A DNA stretch of 64,000 bases from Streptomyces noursei. Its GTDB lineage: Bacteria > Actinomycetota > Actinomycetes > Streptomycetales > Streptomycetaceae. Below, one piece after another: positions 1 through 7,633 of this stretch. How positions within the stretch are numbered: the stretch's first letter is position 1; each line of letters starts with the position of its first letter. The stretch lies in contig NZ_CP070326.1 in assembly GCF_016917755.1 (NCBI RefSeq), positions 5,022,001-5,086,000 of the forward strand, given 5' to 3'. The translations under genes were made by a program, and so were the position numbers. The notes beneath the pieces were generated by a model. That model saw only the letters and a list, made by a program, of their open reading frames with translations. It was not told the DNA's origin and ran no database searches.

Positions 1-555
1 TTCGGTGCGCTGCGCAGCGGTGCGGTGGACGTGGCGGTGACGCTGCTCCCGGTGGCCGAGCCGGATCTCGTCCTGGGGCCGGTGTTCTCGGCGCAGCGGC
101 AGACGGTGGCGCTGTCCGTGCGGCACCCGCTGGCGTCCCGTGCGTCCTTGAGTGCCGAGGAGCTGGCGGGGCTGCCCCTGATTGCCCCGGACCGGCCGGC
201 GCCGGTGTACTGGCGCACCGCGCAGGCGCCCATCGCCACCCCTGAGGGCCGGCCCGTTCCGGCCGGCCCCCGGGTCAGCACGCTGCAGGAGGGGTTGACG
301 CTGACCGCGGCGGGCCGGGGCGGGATGCTGCTGTGCCGGCCGACGGCGGACTACCACGGACGCCGTGACGTGGTCTTCGTCCCGGTCACCGGCCTCCCCG
401 ACTCGGTACTGGGCGTGGTGCACCACGCGGCCCGGGAAACCGCCCGGGTCCGGGCCTTCGCCGACGCGGTGCGGGAGGTGACGGCGGCCGGTACCTCCCC
501 GCGCCCGCGCCACCGGCCGGACACCGCGAACGGCGAAGCACGGCACGGGAGGTGA
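1..555 (+). CDS. LysR-type regulator, C-terminal part (cut by window edge)
   Basis: The frame is open from base 1, so the start lies outside the window. The visible 184 residues look like the C-terminal half of a LysR substrate-binding domain: an alternating hydrophobic/acidic segment (DVAVTLLP), a 'HPLA' turn typical of the family, and a late glycine-rich strand (GRGGMLLCRP). The DNA-binding domain is not visible, so the LysR assignment rests on the effector domain alone. The tail after about residue 160 is Arg/Pro-rich and probably disordered. The target genes and ligand cannot be deduced. Confidence 0.7.
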   Translation, partial: FGALRSGAVDVAVTLLPVAEPDLVLGPVFSAQRQTVALSVRHPLASRASLSAEELAGLPLIAPDRPAPVYWRTAQAPIATPEGRPVPAGPRVSTLQEGLTLTAAGRGGMLLCRPTADYHGRRDVVFVPVTGLPDSVLGVVHHAARETARVRAFADAVREVTAAGTSPRPRHRPDTANGEARHGR

Positions 556-923
556 GGGAGGGAGGTGAGGGAGGAATGTGACGCGGCGAACGCCGAGCGC
601 AGCAGGAGGTCCCGCCGGGCGGCCCCGGTCAGCGGCGCGAAGCGGGAGGCGTCGAGGTCCAGGGCGGAGATGCCGGAGCCGTTCAGCCAGTGGTGCGGAG
701 GCGGACGGGCCGCGGTCGATGTCGGCGACGGTGCGCGCCTTCGCCTGCCGCATGGCGGCCGACGCCCTTCCGTCGGCCCGAACCCGCCCTGCCTGTAGTC
801 AATGTCACACCCCAGTGGGGCCGGCTCGTCACCTCCACCACGACAGCCCTGCCTGCGGCCCGCGGCAGTCGGCATCCGCCCGGCCACCACCTCGAACAGA
901 GCCGCGGCACCGACCCGCAGAAC
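556..923. other. Intergenic stretch without a convincing gene
   Basis: Several overlapping open frames exist on both strands, but all are Arg/Pro-rich and show no recognisable domain, no good ribosome binding site and no preferred frame. I see no RNA gene or repeat here. The right end leads into hairpins that follow the tRNA-Leu on the minus strand. Confidence 0.5.
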
Positions 924-960
924 GGCGGCGGCCCCCTGCCGATCGCAGGGGGCCGCCGCC
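924..960 (-). terminator. GC-rich hairpin downstream of tRNA-Leu
   Basis: A perfect 16-bp inverted repeat (924-939 with 945-960) with a 5-base loop. It sits beyond the first hairpin at 976-1019 on the minus strand and may act as a back-up transcription stop. There is no T-run. Confidence 0.5.
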
Positions 961-975
961 CGAACCACACAAACA

Positions 976-1019
976 ACGAGGCCGGTTGATCCGACTTCCG
1001 TCGAACCAACCGGCCTCGT
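976..1019 (-). terminator. Terminator of tRNA-Leu
   Basis: A perfect 13-bp inverted repeat (976-988 with 1007-1019) lies 20 bases downstream of the tRNA on the minus strand. It is followed in that direction by a T-rich stretch (tgtttgtgtggtt), as expected of an intrinsic terminator. Confidence 0.7.
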
Positions 1020-1038
1020 ATGGTCAGATGACCATCTG

Positions 1039-1122
1039 TGCGCGAGGGGGGAGTTGAACCCCCACGCCCTTTCGGGCACTGGAACCTGAATCCAGCGCGT
1101 CTGCCTATTCCGCCACCCGCGC
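1039..1122 (-). tRNA. tRNA-Leu (anticodon CAG)
   Basis: An 84-nt class II tRNA. The acceptor arms GCGCGGG and CTCGCGC pair with one G-U. The anticodon stem CTGGA/TTCCAG holds anticodon CAG. A long variable arm (TGCCCGAAAGGGCG) and the TTCAACTC T-loop are present. The discriminator base is A, as required for leucine. The 3' CCA is not encoded, so it depends on a CCA-adding enzyme such as the one at 55107-56582. Confidence 0.96.
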
Positions 1123-1578
1123 ATGGGTGCTGCCGGTTTATTCTCTCACGCGATCCGGGCCGTTCGGTCCGGGTCTTGCGGGAGCGCCTTCCGACATCGA
1201 GAACATTAGCACGCTGTTGGGGGTGTCTTCACACGCCTTTCCCCCGGTCCCCGGCCTGCGGGGGGTGCGAGGGGCACTCGGGGGCGACCCCGCGCGTTCT
1301 CCGGAGGGCCACCTGGGACGCTGGCCTGAGTCGGCCCCCGCCCCCTCGGTCGGGTCGGCGGTTGCGGGACACTGTTAACGGGGCACATCTACGATCGCAG
1401 TGCACAGGAAGCGGCGTAGGGAGGCGATGAGGAGGACGACGGGCACCGGGCAACCCTGTGGTGGGCGACACTCGTCCTCCAGGCAGGAAAGGGGAACCAG
1501 CCGATTTCCCGGCGCGTGGATACGATCAGTAAGCAGTATCAGGGCGACCCTGACGAAGACTGAGGAAGGAGGTGCCCC
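1123..1578. other. Intergenic region upstream of fhaA
   Basis: About 455 bases with no supported gene. It must hold the promoters of the leftward tRNA-Leu and the rightward fhaA operon. The only candidate promoter I can point to is the GGAACC-N16-CGT pattern at 1493-1517. The fhaA ribosome binding site aggaaggaggt lies just before 1579. Confidence 0.5.
1493..1517 (+). promoter_or_regulatory. Possible ECF-sigma promoter of the fhaA operon
   Basis: GGAACC at 1493-1498 and CGT at 1515-1517 are separated by 16 bases, the spacing seen in ECF-type promoters with an AAC -35 motif. It is 62 bases upstream of the fhaA start. The match is short and could be chance. Confidence 0.3.
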
Positions 1579-2397
1579 GTGGGAGTACTGAAGCGTTTCG
1601 AGCAGCGTCTCGAAGGTCTCGTCAACGGCACCTTCGCCAAGGTGTTCAAGTCCGAAGTGCAGCCCGTCGAGATCGCCGGCGCGCTGCAGCGCGAGTGCGA
1701 CAACAACGCCAGCATCTGGAACCGCGACCGCACGGTCGTCCCCAACGACTTCATCGTCGAGCTGAGCACTCCGGACTACGAGCGGCTGAGCCCGTACAGC
1801 GGCCAGCTCGGCGACGAGCTGTCGGGCATGGTCCGCGACTACGCCAAGCAGCAGCGGTACACCTTCATGGGCCCGATCAAGGTCCATCTGGAGAAGGCCG
1901 AGGATCTCGACACCGGTCTGTACCGCGTCCGCAGCCGCACCCTCGCATCCAGCACGTCCCAGGACCGTCCCGGTCAGGCCGCGGCGGCCCGCGCCACCGG
2001 GGCGCCGAATCCCCCCGGCGGTCATGTGGCGCCGCCCATGCCGTCGTCCCCGCCGCCCGGTGCGGCGCCCGTGCCTCGTACGGGAGCGCCCGGTGCCGGG
2101 CCGCAGCCCCCTGCGCAGACCCGGCGCTGGATCGAGATCAACGGCACCCGTCACCAGATTTCCCGCCCCACCATGGTGCTGGGTCGCAGCACCGACGCCG
2201 ACGTGCGGATCGACGACCCTGGGGTCTCCCGGCGGCACTGTGAGATCCGGGTCGGCACGCCCGCCACGATCCAGGATCTGGGTTCCACCAACGGGATCGT
2301 GGTGGACGGGCAGCACACCACCCGCGCTAGTCTCCGCGACGGCTCGCGGATCGTCGTGGGCAGTACCACCATCGTTTACCGGCAAGCCGAAGGGTGA
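1579..2397 (+). CDS. fhaA: FHA-domain protein FhaA
   Basis: A 272-residue cytoplasmic phosphothreonine-binding adaptor of the wall-growth kinase pathway. Residues 1-115 match the DUF3662/FhaA N-terminal domain (LKRFEQRLEGLVNGTFAK). A Pro/Ala-rich linker follows, then a C-terminal FHA domain at about 185-268 with the diagnostic LGRS, SRRHCEI and LGSTNG motifs. In mycobacteria FhaA binds the phosphorylated pseudokinase domain of MviN (MurJ); the equivalent pseudokinase gene is at 48684-50384 here. GTG start chosen for the strong aggaaggaggt site 5 bases upstream and the conserved MGVLKRFEQ N-terminus. First gene of the operon. Confidence 0.95.
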   Translation: MGVLKRFEQRLEGLVNGTFAKVFKSEVQPVEIAGALQRECDNNASIWNRDRTVVPNDFIVELSTPDYERLSPYSGQLGDELSGMVRDYAKQQRYTFMGPIKVHLEKAEDLDTGLYRVRSRTLASSTSQDRPGQAAAARATGAPNPPGGHVAPPMPSSPPPGAAPVPRTGAPGAGPQPPAQTRRWIEINGTRHQISRPTMVLGRSTDADVRIDDPGVSRRHCEIRVGTPATIQDLGSTNGIVVDGQHTTRASLRDGSRIVVGSTTIVYRQAEG

Positions 2398-2407
2398 AGC
2401 GGGGCCA

Positions 2408-2932
2408 ATGTCAGAGCTGACCCTCACGGTCATGCGGTTGGGTTTCCTCGCCGTACTGTGGCTGTTCGTCATCGTGGCCGTTCAGGTCATCCGCAGCGAT
2501 CTGTTCGGCACGCGCGTCACTCAGCGCGGTGCCGCCCGCCGCGGCGGGCCGGAACCGCGCACCCAGCGCCAGGCTGCCCCCCAGCAGCAGCGCCGCCAGG
2601 AGAGCGGCGGTCGCGGCGGGAACCGGCAGCGGCGCGGGGCCCCCACCAAGCTGGTGGTCTCCGAGGGCACGCTGGCCGGTACGACCGTCGCCCTCCAGGG
2701 CCAGACGATCACCCTGGGGCGGGCGCACGACTCCACCATCGTGCTGGACGACGACTACGCGTCCAGCAGGCATGCCAGGATCTACCCGGACCGCGACGGC
2801 CAGTGGATCGTCGAGGACCTCGGTTCCACGAACGGCACGTACCTTGACCGGACCCGACTGACGACCGCGACTCCGATTCCCCTGGGAGCCCCGATCCGCA
2901 TCGGCAAGACCGTCATCGAGCTGCGGAAGTAG
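2408..2932 (+). CDS. fhaB: FHA-domain membrane protein FhaB (FipA)
   Basis: A 174-residue protein with one N-terminal transmembrane segment (about residues 9-28, LGFLAVLWLFVIVAVQVI), an Arg/Gln-rich linker, and a C-terminal FHA domain at about 90-170 containing LGRAHDS, SSRHARI and LGSTNGTYLD. It is a membrane-anchored phosphothreonine reader linked to cell division and wall synthesis in actinobacteria. The frame is open far upstream, but ATG at 2408 is chosen because it opens the conserved MSELTLTVMRLGFL sequence and lies 10 bases after the fhaA stop. Confidence 0.93.
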   Translation: MSELTLTVMRLGFLAVLWLFVIVAVQVIRSDLFGTRVTQRGAARRGGPEPRTQRQAAPQQQRRQESGGRGGNRQRRGAPTKLVVSEGTLAGTTVALQGQTITLGRAHDSTIVLDDDYASSRHARIYPDRDGQWIVEDLGSTNGTYLDRTRLTTATPIPLGAPIRIGKTVIELRK

Positions 2933-2938
2933 TACGAC

Positions 2939-2962
2939 AATGAGCGAGCGGAGCGAGCGAGC
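2939..2962 (+). repeat. GAGCGAGCGGAGCGAGCGAGC short repeat
   Basis: A 24-base low-complexity element built from overlapping GAGC/GAGCGAGC units just after the fhaB stop. Similar agcgag-rich elements are scattered at gene junctions in Streptomyces genomes. Function unknown; it can fold back weakly. Confidence 0.35.
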
Positions 2963-3064
2963 CGTAACGGTCCACTCGGCGGACCCGGGCGTGCTCCCGA
3001 CCGGAGGGTGGGCAGTGTGGCTCGACGAGACCGGCTGTACCCCGAGCCGACGGGTGAGGTGCGC

Positions 3065-4600
3065 ATGAGTCTGTCGCTGCGCTTCGCCGCCGGATCGCAC
3101 AAGGGCATGATCCGCGAGGGCAACGAGGACTCCGGCTATGCCGGGCCCCGGCTGCTCGCCATCGCGGACGGCATGGGCGGCCAGGCCGCCGGTGAGGTCG
3201 CCTCGTCCGAGGTGATCTCCACGCTCGTCCAGCTCGACGACGACGTTCCCGGTTCCGACATCCTCACCTCGCTGGGCACCGCCGTGCAGCGCGCCAACGA
3301 CCAGCTGCGGGTGATGGTCGAGGAGGATCCGCAGCTGGAGGGCATGGGGACGACCCTGACCGCGCTGCTGTGGACGGGCCAGCGGCTCGGTCTGGTGCAC
3401 GTCGGTGACTCCCGGGCGTATCTGCTGCGGGACGGGATGCTGACCCAGATCACGCAGGACCACACGTGGGTGCAGCGGCTGGTCGACGAGGGTCGGATCA
3501 CCGAGGAGGAAGCCACCACCCATCCGCAGCGGTCGCTGCTGATGCGGGCGCTGGGCAGTGGCGATCATGTCGAGCCGGACCTGTCGATCCGCGAGGTGCG
3601 GGCCGGGGACCGGTATCTGATCTGCTCGGACGGGTTGTCCGGGGTGGTCAGCCACCAGACGCTGGAAGAGACCCTGGCCGGTTACCAGGGGCCGCACGAG
3701 ACGGTGCAGGAGCTGATCCAGCTCGCGCTGCGCGGCGGTGGGCCGGACAACATCACCTGCATCGTCGCCGACGTCCTGGACGTGGACGGCAACGAGGCGG
3801 CGGCCGGGCAGCTCAACGACACCCCCGTGGTGGTCGGCGCGGTCGCCGAGAACCAGCACCAGCTGAACGACCCCAGCACGCTCCAGACGCCGGCGGCGCG
3901 CGCCGCCGAGCTGGGCCGCCGGGACGCGCAGGCCGCTCCGGGGGGTGCCTTCGGGCCGCCCGGCAGCGGGGACCCGGAGGTCGGCGGGGTGCCGCAGGGC
4001 TCGTTCGGGGCGTTCACGGACGAGGACTTCCTCAAGCCGCGGCGGCGCGGCAAGTGGCTGAAGGCGTCGCTGTTCACGGTGCTGGCGCTGGGGGTGATCG
4101 GCGGAGGGCTGTACGGGGGCTACCAGTGGACGCAGACGCAGTACTTCGTCGGCGCCAAGGACGATCATGTCGCGCTGTACCGGGGCATCAGCCAGGACCT
4201 GGCGTGGATCAAGCTGAACGCGGTCGACGAGGATCACCCCGAGATCGAACTCAAGTACCTGCCGGTGTACCAGCGCAACCAGGTCAAGGAGACCATCGCG
4301 GTCGACAACCGCAATCAGGCGAGCGAGAAGGTCGTCGAGCTCGGCAAGCAGGCCGGCGCCTGTCAGGCGAAGGAGCAGCGCGAGGCCGCCGAGCGGGCGG
4401 CCGGGGCCGCCAAGGGCAAGGGCGCCCAGGCCGGTAAGCCCGGTGGTACGCCGACGACCGGCGCCAAGCCGGGCACCGCTGGTAGCGGCGTGGCCGGGAC
4501 GCTGGCCGCGACGGCCGGCACCACCCCCACGCCGACGCCCAGCCAGACGCCCTCCGAGGAGCAGCAGAAGCTGGAGAAGAATTGCAGCACCCAGCAGTGA
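3065..4600 (+). CDS. pstP: PP2C-family Ser/Thr protein phosphatase PstP
   Basis: A 511-residue membrane phosphatase that reverses PknB-type phosphorylation. The PP2C domain (about residues 6-235) shows the metal-binding and core motifs GNEDSG, DGMGG, GDSRAYL, SDGLSG and GGGPDNIT. A transmembrane helix lies at about 333-353, followed by an extracellular domain and a Thr/Pro/Ala-rich tail. The open frame extends upstream to 3008, but ATG 3065 opens the conserved MSLSLRFAAGSHKG sequence and has a GGTGAGGT site. It lies between fhaB and rodA in the operon. Confidence 0.95.
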   Translation: MSLSLRFAAGSHKGMIREGNEDSGYAGPRLLAIADGMGGQAAGEVASSEVISTLVQLDDDVPGSDILTSLGTAVQRANDQLRVMVEEDPQLEGMGTTLTALLWTGQRLGLVHVGDSRAYLLRDGMLTQITQDHTWVQRLVDEGRITEEEATTHPQRSLLMRALGSGDHVEPDLSIREVRAGDRYLICSDGLSGVVSHQTLEETLAGYQGPHETVQELIQLALRGGGPDNITCIVADVLDVDGNEAAAGQLNDTPVVVGAVAENQHQLNDPSTLQTPAARAAELGRRDAQAAPGGAFGPPGSGDPEVGGVPQGSFGAFTDEDFLKPRRRGKWLKASLFTVLALGVIGGGLYGGYQWTQTQYFVGAKDDHVALYRGISQDLAWIKLNAVDEDHPEIELKYLPVYQRNQVKETIAVDNRNQASEKVVELGKQAGACQAKEQREAAERAAGAAKGKGAQAGKPGGTPTTGAKPGTAGSGVAGTLAATAGTTPTPTPSQTPSEEQQKLEKNCSTQQ

Positions 4601-4623
4601 GGGCGTAGAGGGCCGGAGATTTC

Positions 4624-6021
4624 ATGAGCAGTACAACCACCACGACGACTGTGGGCACGTTCGCCGCCCCGAGTCGTCGCAACACCGAGCTGGCCCTGCT
4701 CGTCTTCGCGGTGCTGATCCCGGTGTTCGCCTACGTCAACGTCGGTCTGGCGAAGGACGGTTCGGTGCCCGCGGGGGCGCTGGGCTACACGCTGGGGCTG
4801 GGGTTGCTGGCGGGGGTCACGCACCTGGTCGTCCGTAAGTGGGCGCCGTATGCGGACCCGCTGATGCTGCCCATCGCGACGTTGCTGAACGGCCTGGGGC
4901 TGGTGTTCATCTGGCGGCTGGACCAGGAGCCGAAGATCAGCACCCCGCAGCTGGGCGGTGCCATGGCACCGGGTCAGTTGATGTGGTCGACGCTGGGCGT
5001 CGCGCTCTTCCTCGGTGTGCTGGTCTTCCTGAAGGATCACCGGGTCCTGCAGCGCTACACCTACATCTCGATGGTGGTGGCGCTGGTCCTGCTGATCGCC
5101 CCGATCTTCTTCCCGGCCCGGTTCGGCGCGCGCATCTGGATCACGATTCCCGGTGTCGGTTCGCTGCAGCCCGGTGAGTTCGCGAAGATCATCATCGCGA
5201 TCTTCTTCGCGGGCTATCTGATGGTGAAGCGGGACGCGCTGGCACTGGCCAGCCGCCGCTTCCTGGGCATGTATCTGCCGCGCGGCCGGGACCTCGGCCC
5301 GATTCTGGTCATCTGGGCGCTCAGCCTGATGATCCTGGTCTTCGAGACCGACCTGGGCACCTCGCTGCTCTTCTTCGGCCTCTTCGTGATCATGCTGTAC
5401 GTCGCCACCGAGCGCACCAGCTGGATCGTCTTCGGTCTGCTGTTGAGCGCCGGTGGTGCGGTCGCCGTGGCCACCTTCGAGTCGCATGTGCAGGTGCGTG
5501 TCCACAACTGGCTCAACCCGCTGGAGCTGCAGAACGGCGGTGTGACGGAGACCGCGCAGTCGATGTACTCCTTCGGCTCCGGCGGCATCCTCGGGTCCGG
5601 TCTCGGACAGGGCTACTCCCGGCTCATCGGCGGTATCGCCCCGAAGAGCGACTACATCCTCGCCACCGTCGGCGAAGAGATCGGCCTGGCCGGTCTGATG
5701 GCGATCCTGCTGCTGTACGGCCTGCTCATCGAGCGCGGTATCCGTACGGCGCTGGCGGCGCGCGACCCGTTCGGCAAGCTGCTGGCGGTCGGTCTGTCGG
5801 GCGCCTTCGCGCTGCAGGTCTTCGTCGTCGCGGGCGGTGTGACGGGTCTCATCCCGCTGACGGGTATGACGATGCCGTTCCTGGCCCAAGGTGGCTCGTC
5901 CGTGATCGCCAACTGGGCGCTGGTGGGGATCCTGCTTCGGATCAGTGACACCGCGCGCCGTCCCGCTCCCGCCCCCGCTCCGTCCACCGACGCCGAGATG
6001 ACCCAGGTGGTCCGCCCGTGA
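4624..6021 (+). CDS. rodA: SEDS peptidoglycan glycosyltransferase RodA
   Basis: A 465-residue polytopic membrane protein of the FtsW/RodA/SpoVE family, which polymerises lipid II with a partner class B PBP. About ten hydrophobic segments are visible. Family signatures include the RFGARIWI, LQPGEFAKI and FETDLGTSLLFF segments and the C-terminal IPLTGMTMPFLAQGGSS motif. The partner transpeptidase gene pbpA follows with a 4-base overlap (GTGA), so the two are translationally coupled. Called RodA rather than FtsW because of its pairing with pbpA near pknB, the usual actinobacterial arrangement. Confidence 0.93.
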   Translation: MSSTTTTTTVGTFAAPSRRNTELALLVFAVLIPVFAYVNVGLAKDGSVPAGALGYTLGLGLLAGVTHLVVRKWAPYADPLMLPIATLLNGLGLVFIWRLDQEPKISTPQLGGAMAPGQLMWSTLGVALFLGVLVFLKDHRVLQRYTYISMVVALVLLIAPIFFPARFGARIWITIPGVGSLQPGEFAKIIIAIFFAGYLMVKRDALALASRRFLGMYLPRGRDLGPILVIWALSLMILVFETDLGTSLLFFGLFVIMLYVATERTSWIVFGLLLSAGGAVAVATFESHVQVRVHNWLNPLELQNGGVTETAQSMYSFGSGGILGSGLGQGYSRLIGGIAPKSDYILATVGEEIGLAGLMAILLLYGLLIERGIRTALAARDPFGKLLAVGLSGAFALQVFVVAGGVTGLIPLTGMTMPFLAQGGSSVIANWALVGILLRISDTARRPAPAPAPSTDAEMTQVVRP

Positions 6022-7487
6022 ACAAGCCCCTGCGACGGGTCGCGGTCTTCTGCGGCCTGCTCGTCCTCGCCCTGCTCATCCGTGTGAACTGGGTGCAGTT
6101 CGTCCAGAGCGACCAGCTCAAGAACGATCCGCACAACAGGCGGGTGGCGATCGAGCGCTACAGCACGCCGCGCGGCAACATCATCGTCGACGGCAAGGCC
6201 ATCACCGGTTCGACGACGACGGACAGTGGTGACTTCAAGTACAAGCGGACGTACAAGAACGGCAAGATGTGGGCGCCGGTCACCGGCTACGCATCGCAGG
6301 CCTTCGACTCCAACCAGTTGGAGAAGCTGAACGACGCGATCCTGACGGGCACGGACGACCGGCTCTTCTTCAGCCGCACGGTGGACATGTTCACCGGTGG
6401 CAAGCAGAAGGGCGGGAACGTGGTGACCACCCTCGACGCCAAGGCGCAGAAGGCGGCCTTCGACGGGCTCGGGGACAAGAAGGGCGCGGTGGTGGCGCTC
6501 AACCCGGAGACCGGGGCGATCCTGGCGCTGGCCAGCACGCCGTCGTACGACCCGTCGACGTTCGCGGGGATGACGGACAAGGACGCCGAGGCGTACAACG
6601 CGCTGCAGAAGAAGAACAACCCGGACGAGCCGATGCTGAACCGGGCGCTGCGGCAGACGTACCCGCCCGGTTCGACGTTCAAGGTGGTCACCGCGGCGGC
6701 GGCGCTGGAGAACGGCCTGTACACCGACCCGGACGCCAAGACGGACTCGCCGGTGCCGTTCATCCTGCCGGACACCGCGCACCAGCCGCTGAACAACGAG
6801 GGCAGCATCGCCTGCGAGAACGTGTCGCTGCGGGAGGCCCTGCGGCTCTCCTGCAACACCGTCTTCGGCAAGGTCAGTGCGGATCTCGGCAACGCGAAGA
6901 TGAAGGCCGAGGCGGAGAAGTTCGGCTTCAACGACGCGAAGATCGACACTCCGGTGCGGGCCGCGGAGAGCGTCTTCCCGAAGGACAACCGGCCGCAGAA
7001 TGCGATGGCCGGTATCGGGCAGGCGTCGAACCGTGCCACGCCGTTGCAGATGGCAATGGTGGCGTCGGCGGTCGCCAACGGCGGGAAGCTGATGAAGCCG
7101 TACATGGTCGAGTCGCTGGTGGCGCCGAACCTCAACGTCGTGCAGCAGCACACGCCGCAGGAGCTGGGTCGGCCGCTGAAGCCGGAGAACGCGCAGAAGC
7201 TCCAGAGCATGATGGAGACCGTGGTCAAGGACGGCACGGGTCAGTCGGCGCAGATCGACGGCGTGACGGTCGGTGGCAAGACCGGTACCGCGCAGCACGG
7301 CGAGAACAACAAGGACAATCCGTACGCCTGGTTCATCTCGTATGCGAAGACCGCGAAGGGCACTCCGGTTGCGGTGGCGGTGGTGATCGAGGGGTCGGAC
7401 ACCCTCCGTGACGACATCGCCGGTGGCAAGCTCGCCGCCCCGATCGCGAAGGGCGTGATGGAGGCGGTCATCGAAGGCCAGCGGTGA
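6018..7487 (+). CDS. pbpA: Class B penicillin-binding protein (PbpA, PBP2-like)
   Basis: A 489-residue DD-transpeptidase with an N-terminal transmembrane anchor (about residues 8-22) and a periplasm-facing catalytic domain. The three penicillin-binding motifs are present: STFK with nucleophile Ser about 219, SCN about 278, and KTGT about 421. The short N-terminal dimerisation region is typical of the actinobacterial PbpA group. GTG start overlaps the rodA stop by 4 bases, which fits a RodA-PbpA synthase pair. A 146-base gap follows before pknB. Confidence 0.95.
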   Translation: MNKPLRRVAVFCGLLVLALLIRVNWVQFVQSDQLKNDPHNRRVAIERYSTPRGNIIVDGKAITGSTTTDSGDFKYKRTYKNGKMWAPVTGYASQAFDSNQLEKLNDAILTGTDDRLFFSRTVDMFTGGKQKGGNVVTTLDAKAQKAAFDGLGDKKGAVVALNPETGAILALASTPSYDPSTFAGMTDKDAEAYNALQKKNNPDEPMLNRALRQTYPPGSTFKVVTAAAALENGLYTDPDAKTDSPVPFILPDTAHQPLNNEGSIACENVSLREALRLSCNTVFGKVSADLGNAKMKAEAEKFGFNDAKIDTPVRAAESVFPKDNRPQNAMAGIGQASNRATPLQMAMVASAVANGGKLMKPYMVESLVAPNLNVVQQHTPQELGRPLKPENAQKLQSMMETVVKDGTGQSAQIDGVTVGGKTGTAQHGENNKDNPYAWFISYAKTAKGTPVAVAVVIEGSDTLRDDIAGGKLAAPIAKGVMEAVIEGQR

Positions 7488-7633
7488 CGCGGGGCATGGC
7501 GATACCGGTCACGTATCAGGTTGCGGCTCCGGTCCGGTCCGGTACGGCGTGCCGGGTACGGTATGCCCGGACAGCACACCGCCGGACCACACACGGGTGC
7601 GGTCGGGACTGACGGAGAGGGCTGGAGAAGCTT

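Noticed and set aside
578..1057. Overlapping small frames in the 556-1038 gap
   Set aside because: Arg/Pro-rich in every frame, running into the tRNA and hairpins; no consistent frame or family.
2024..2407. Long N-terminal extension of FhaB
   Set aside because: It overlaps the FHA domain of fhaA in another frame; ATG 2408 opens the conserved protein.
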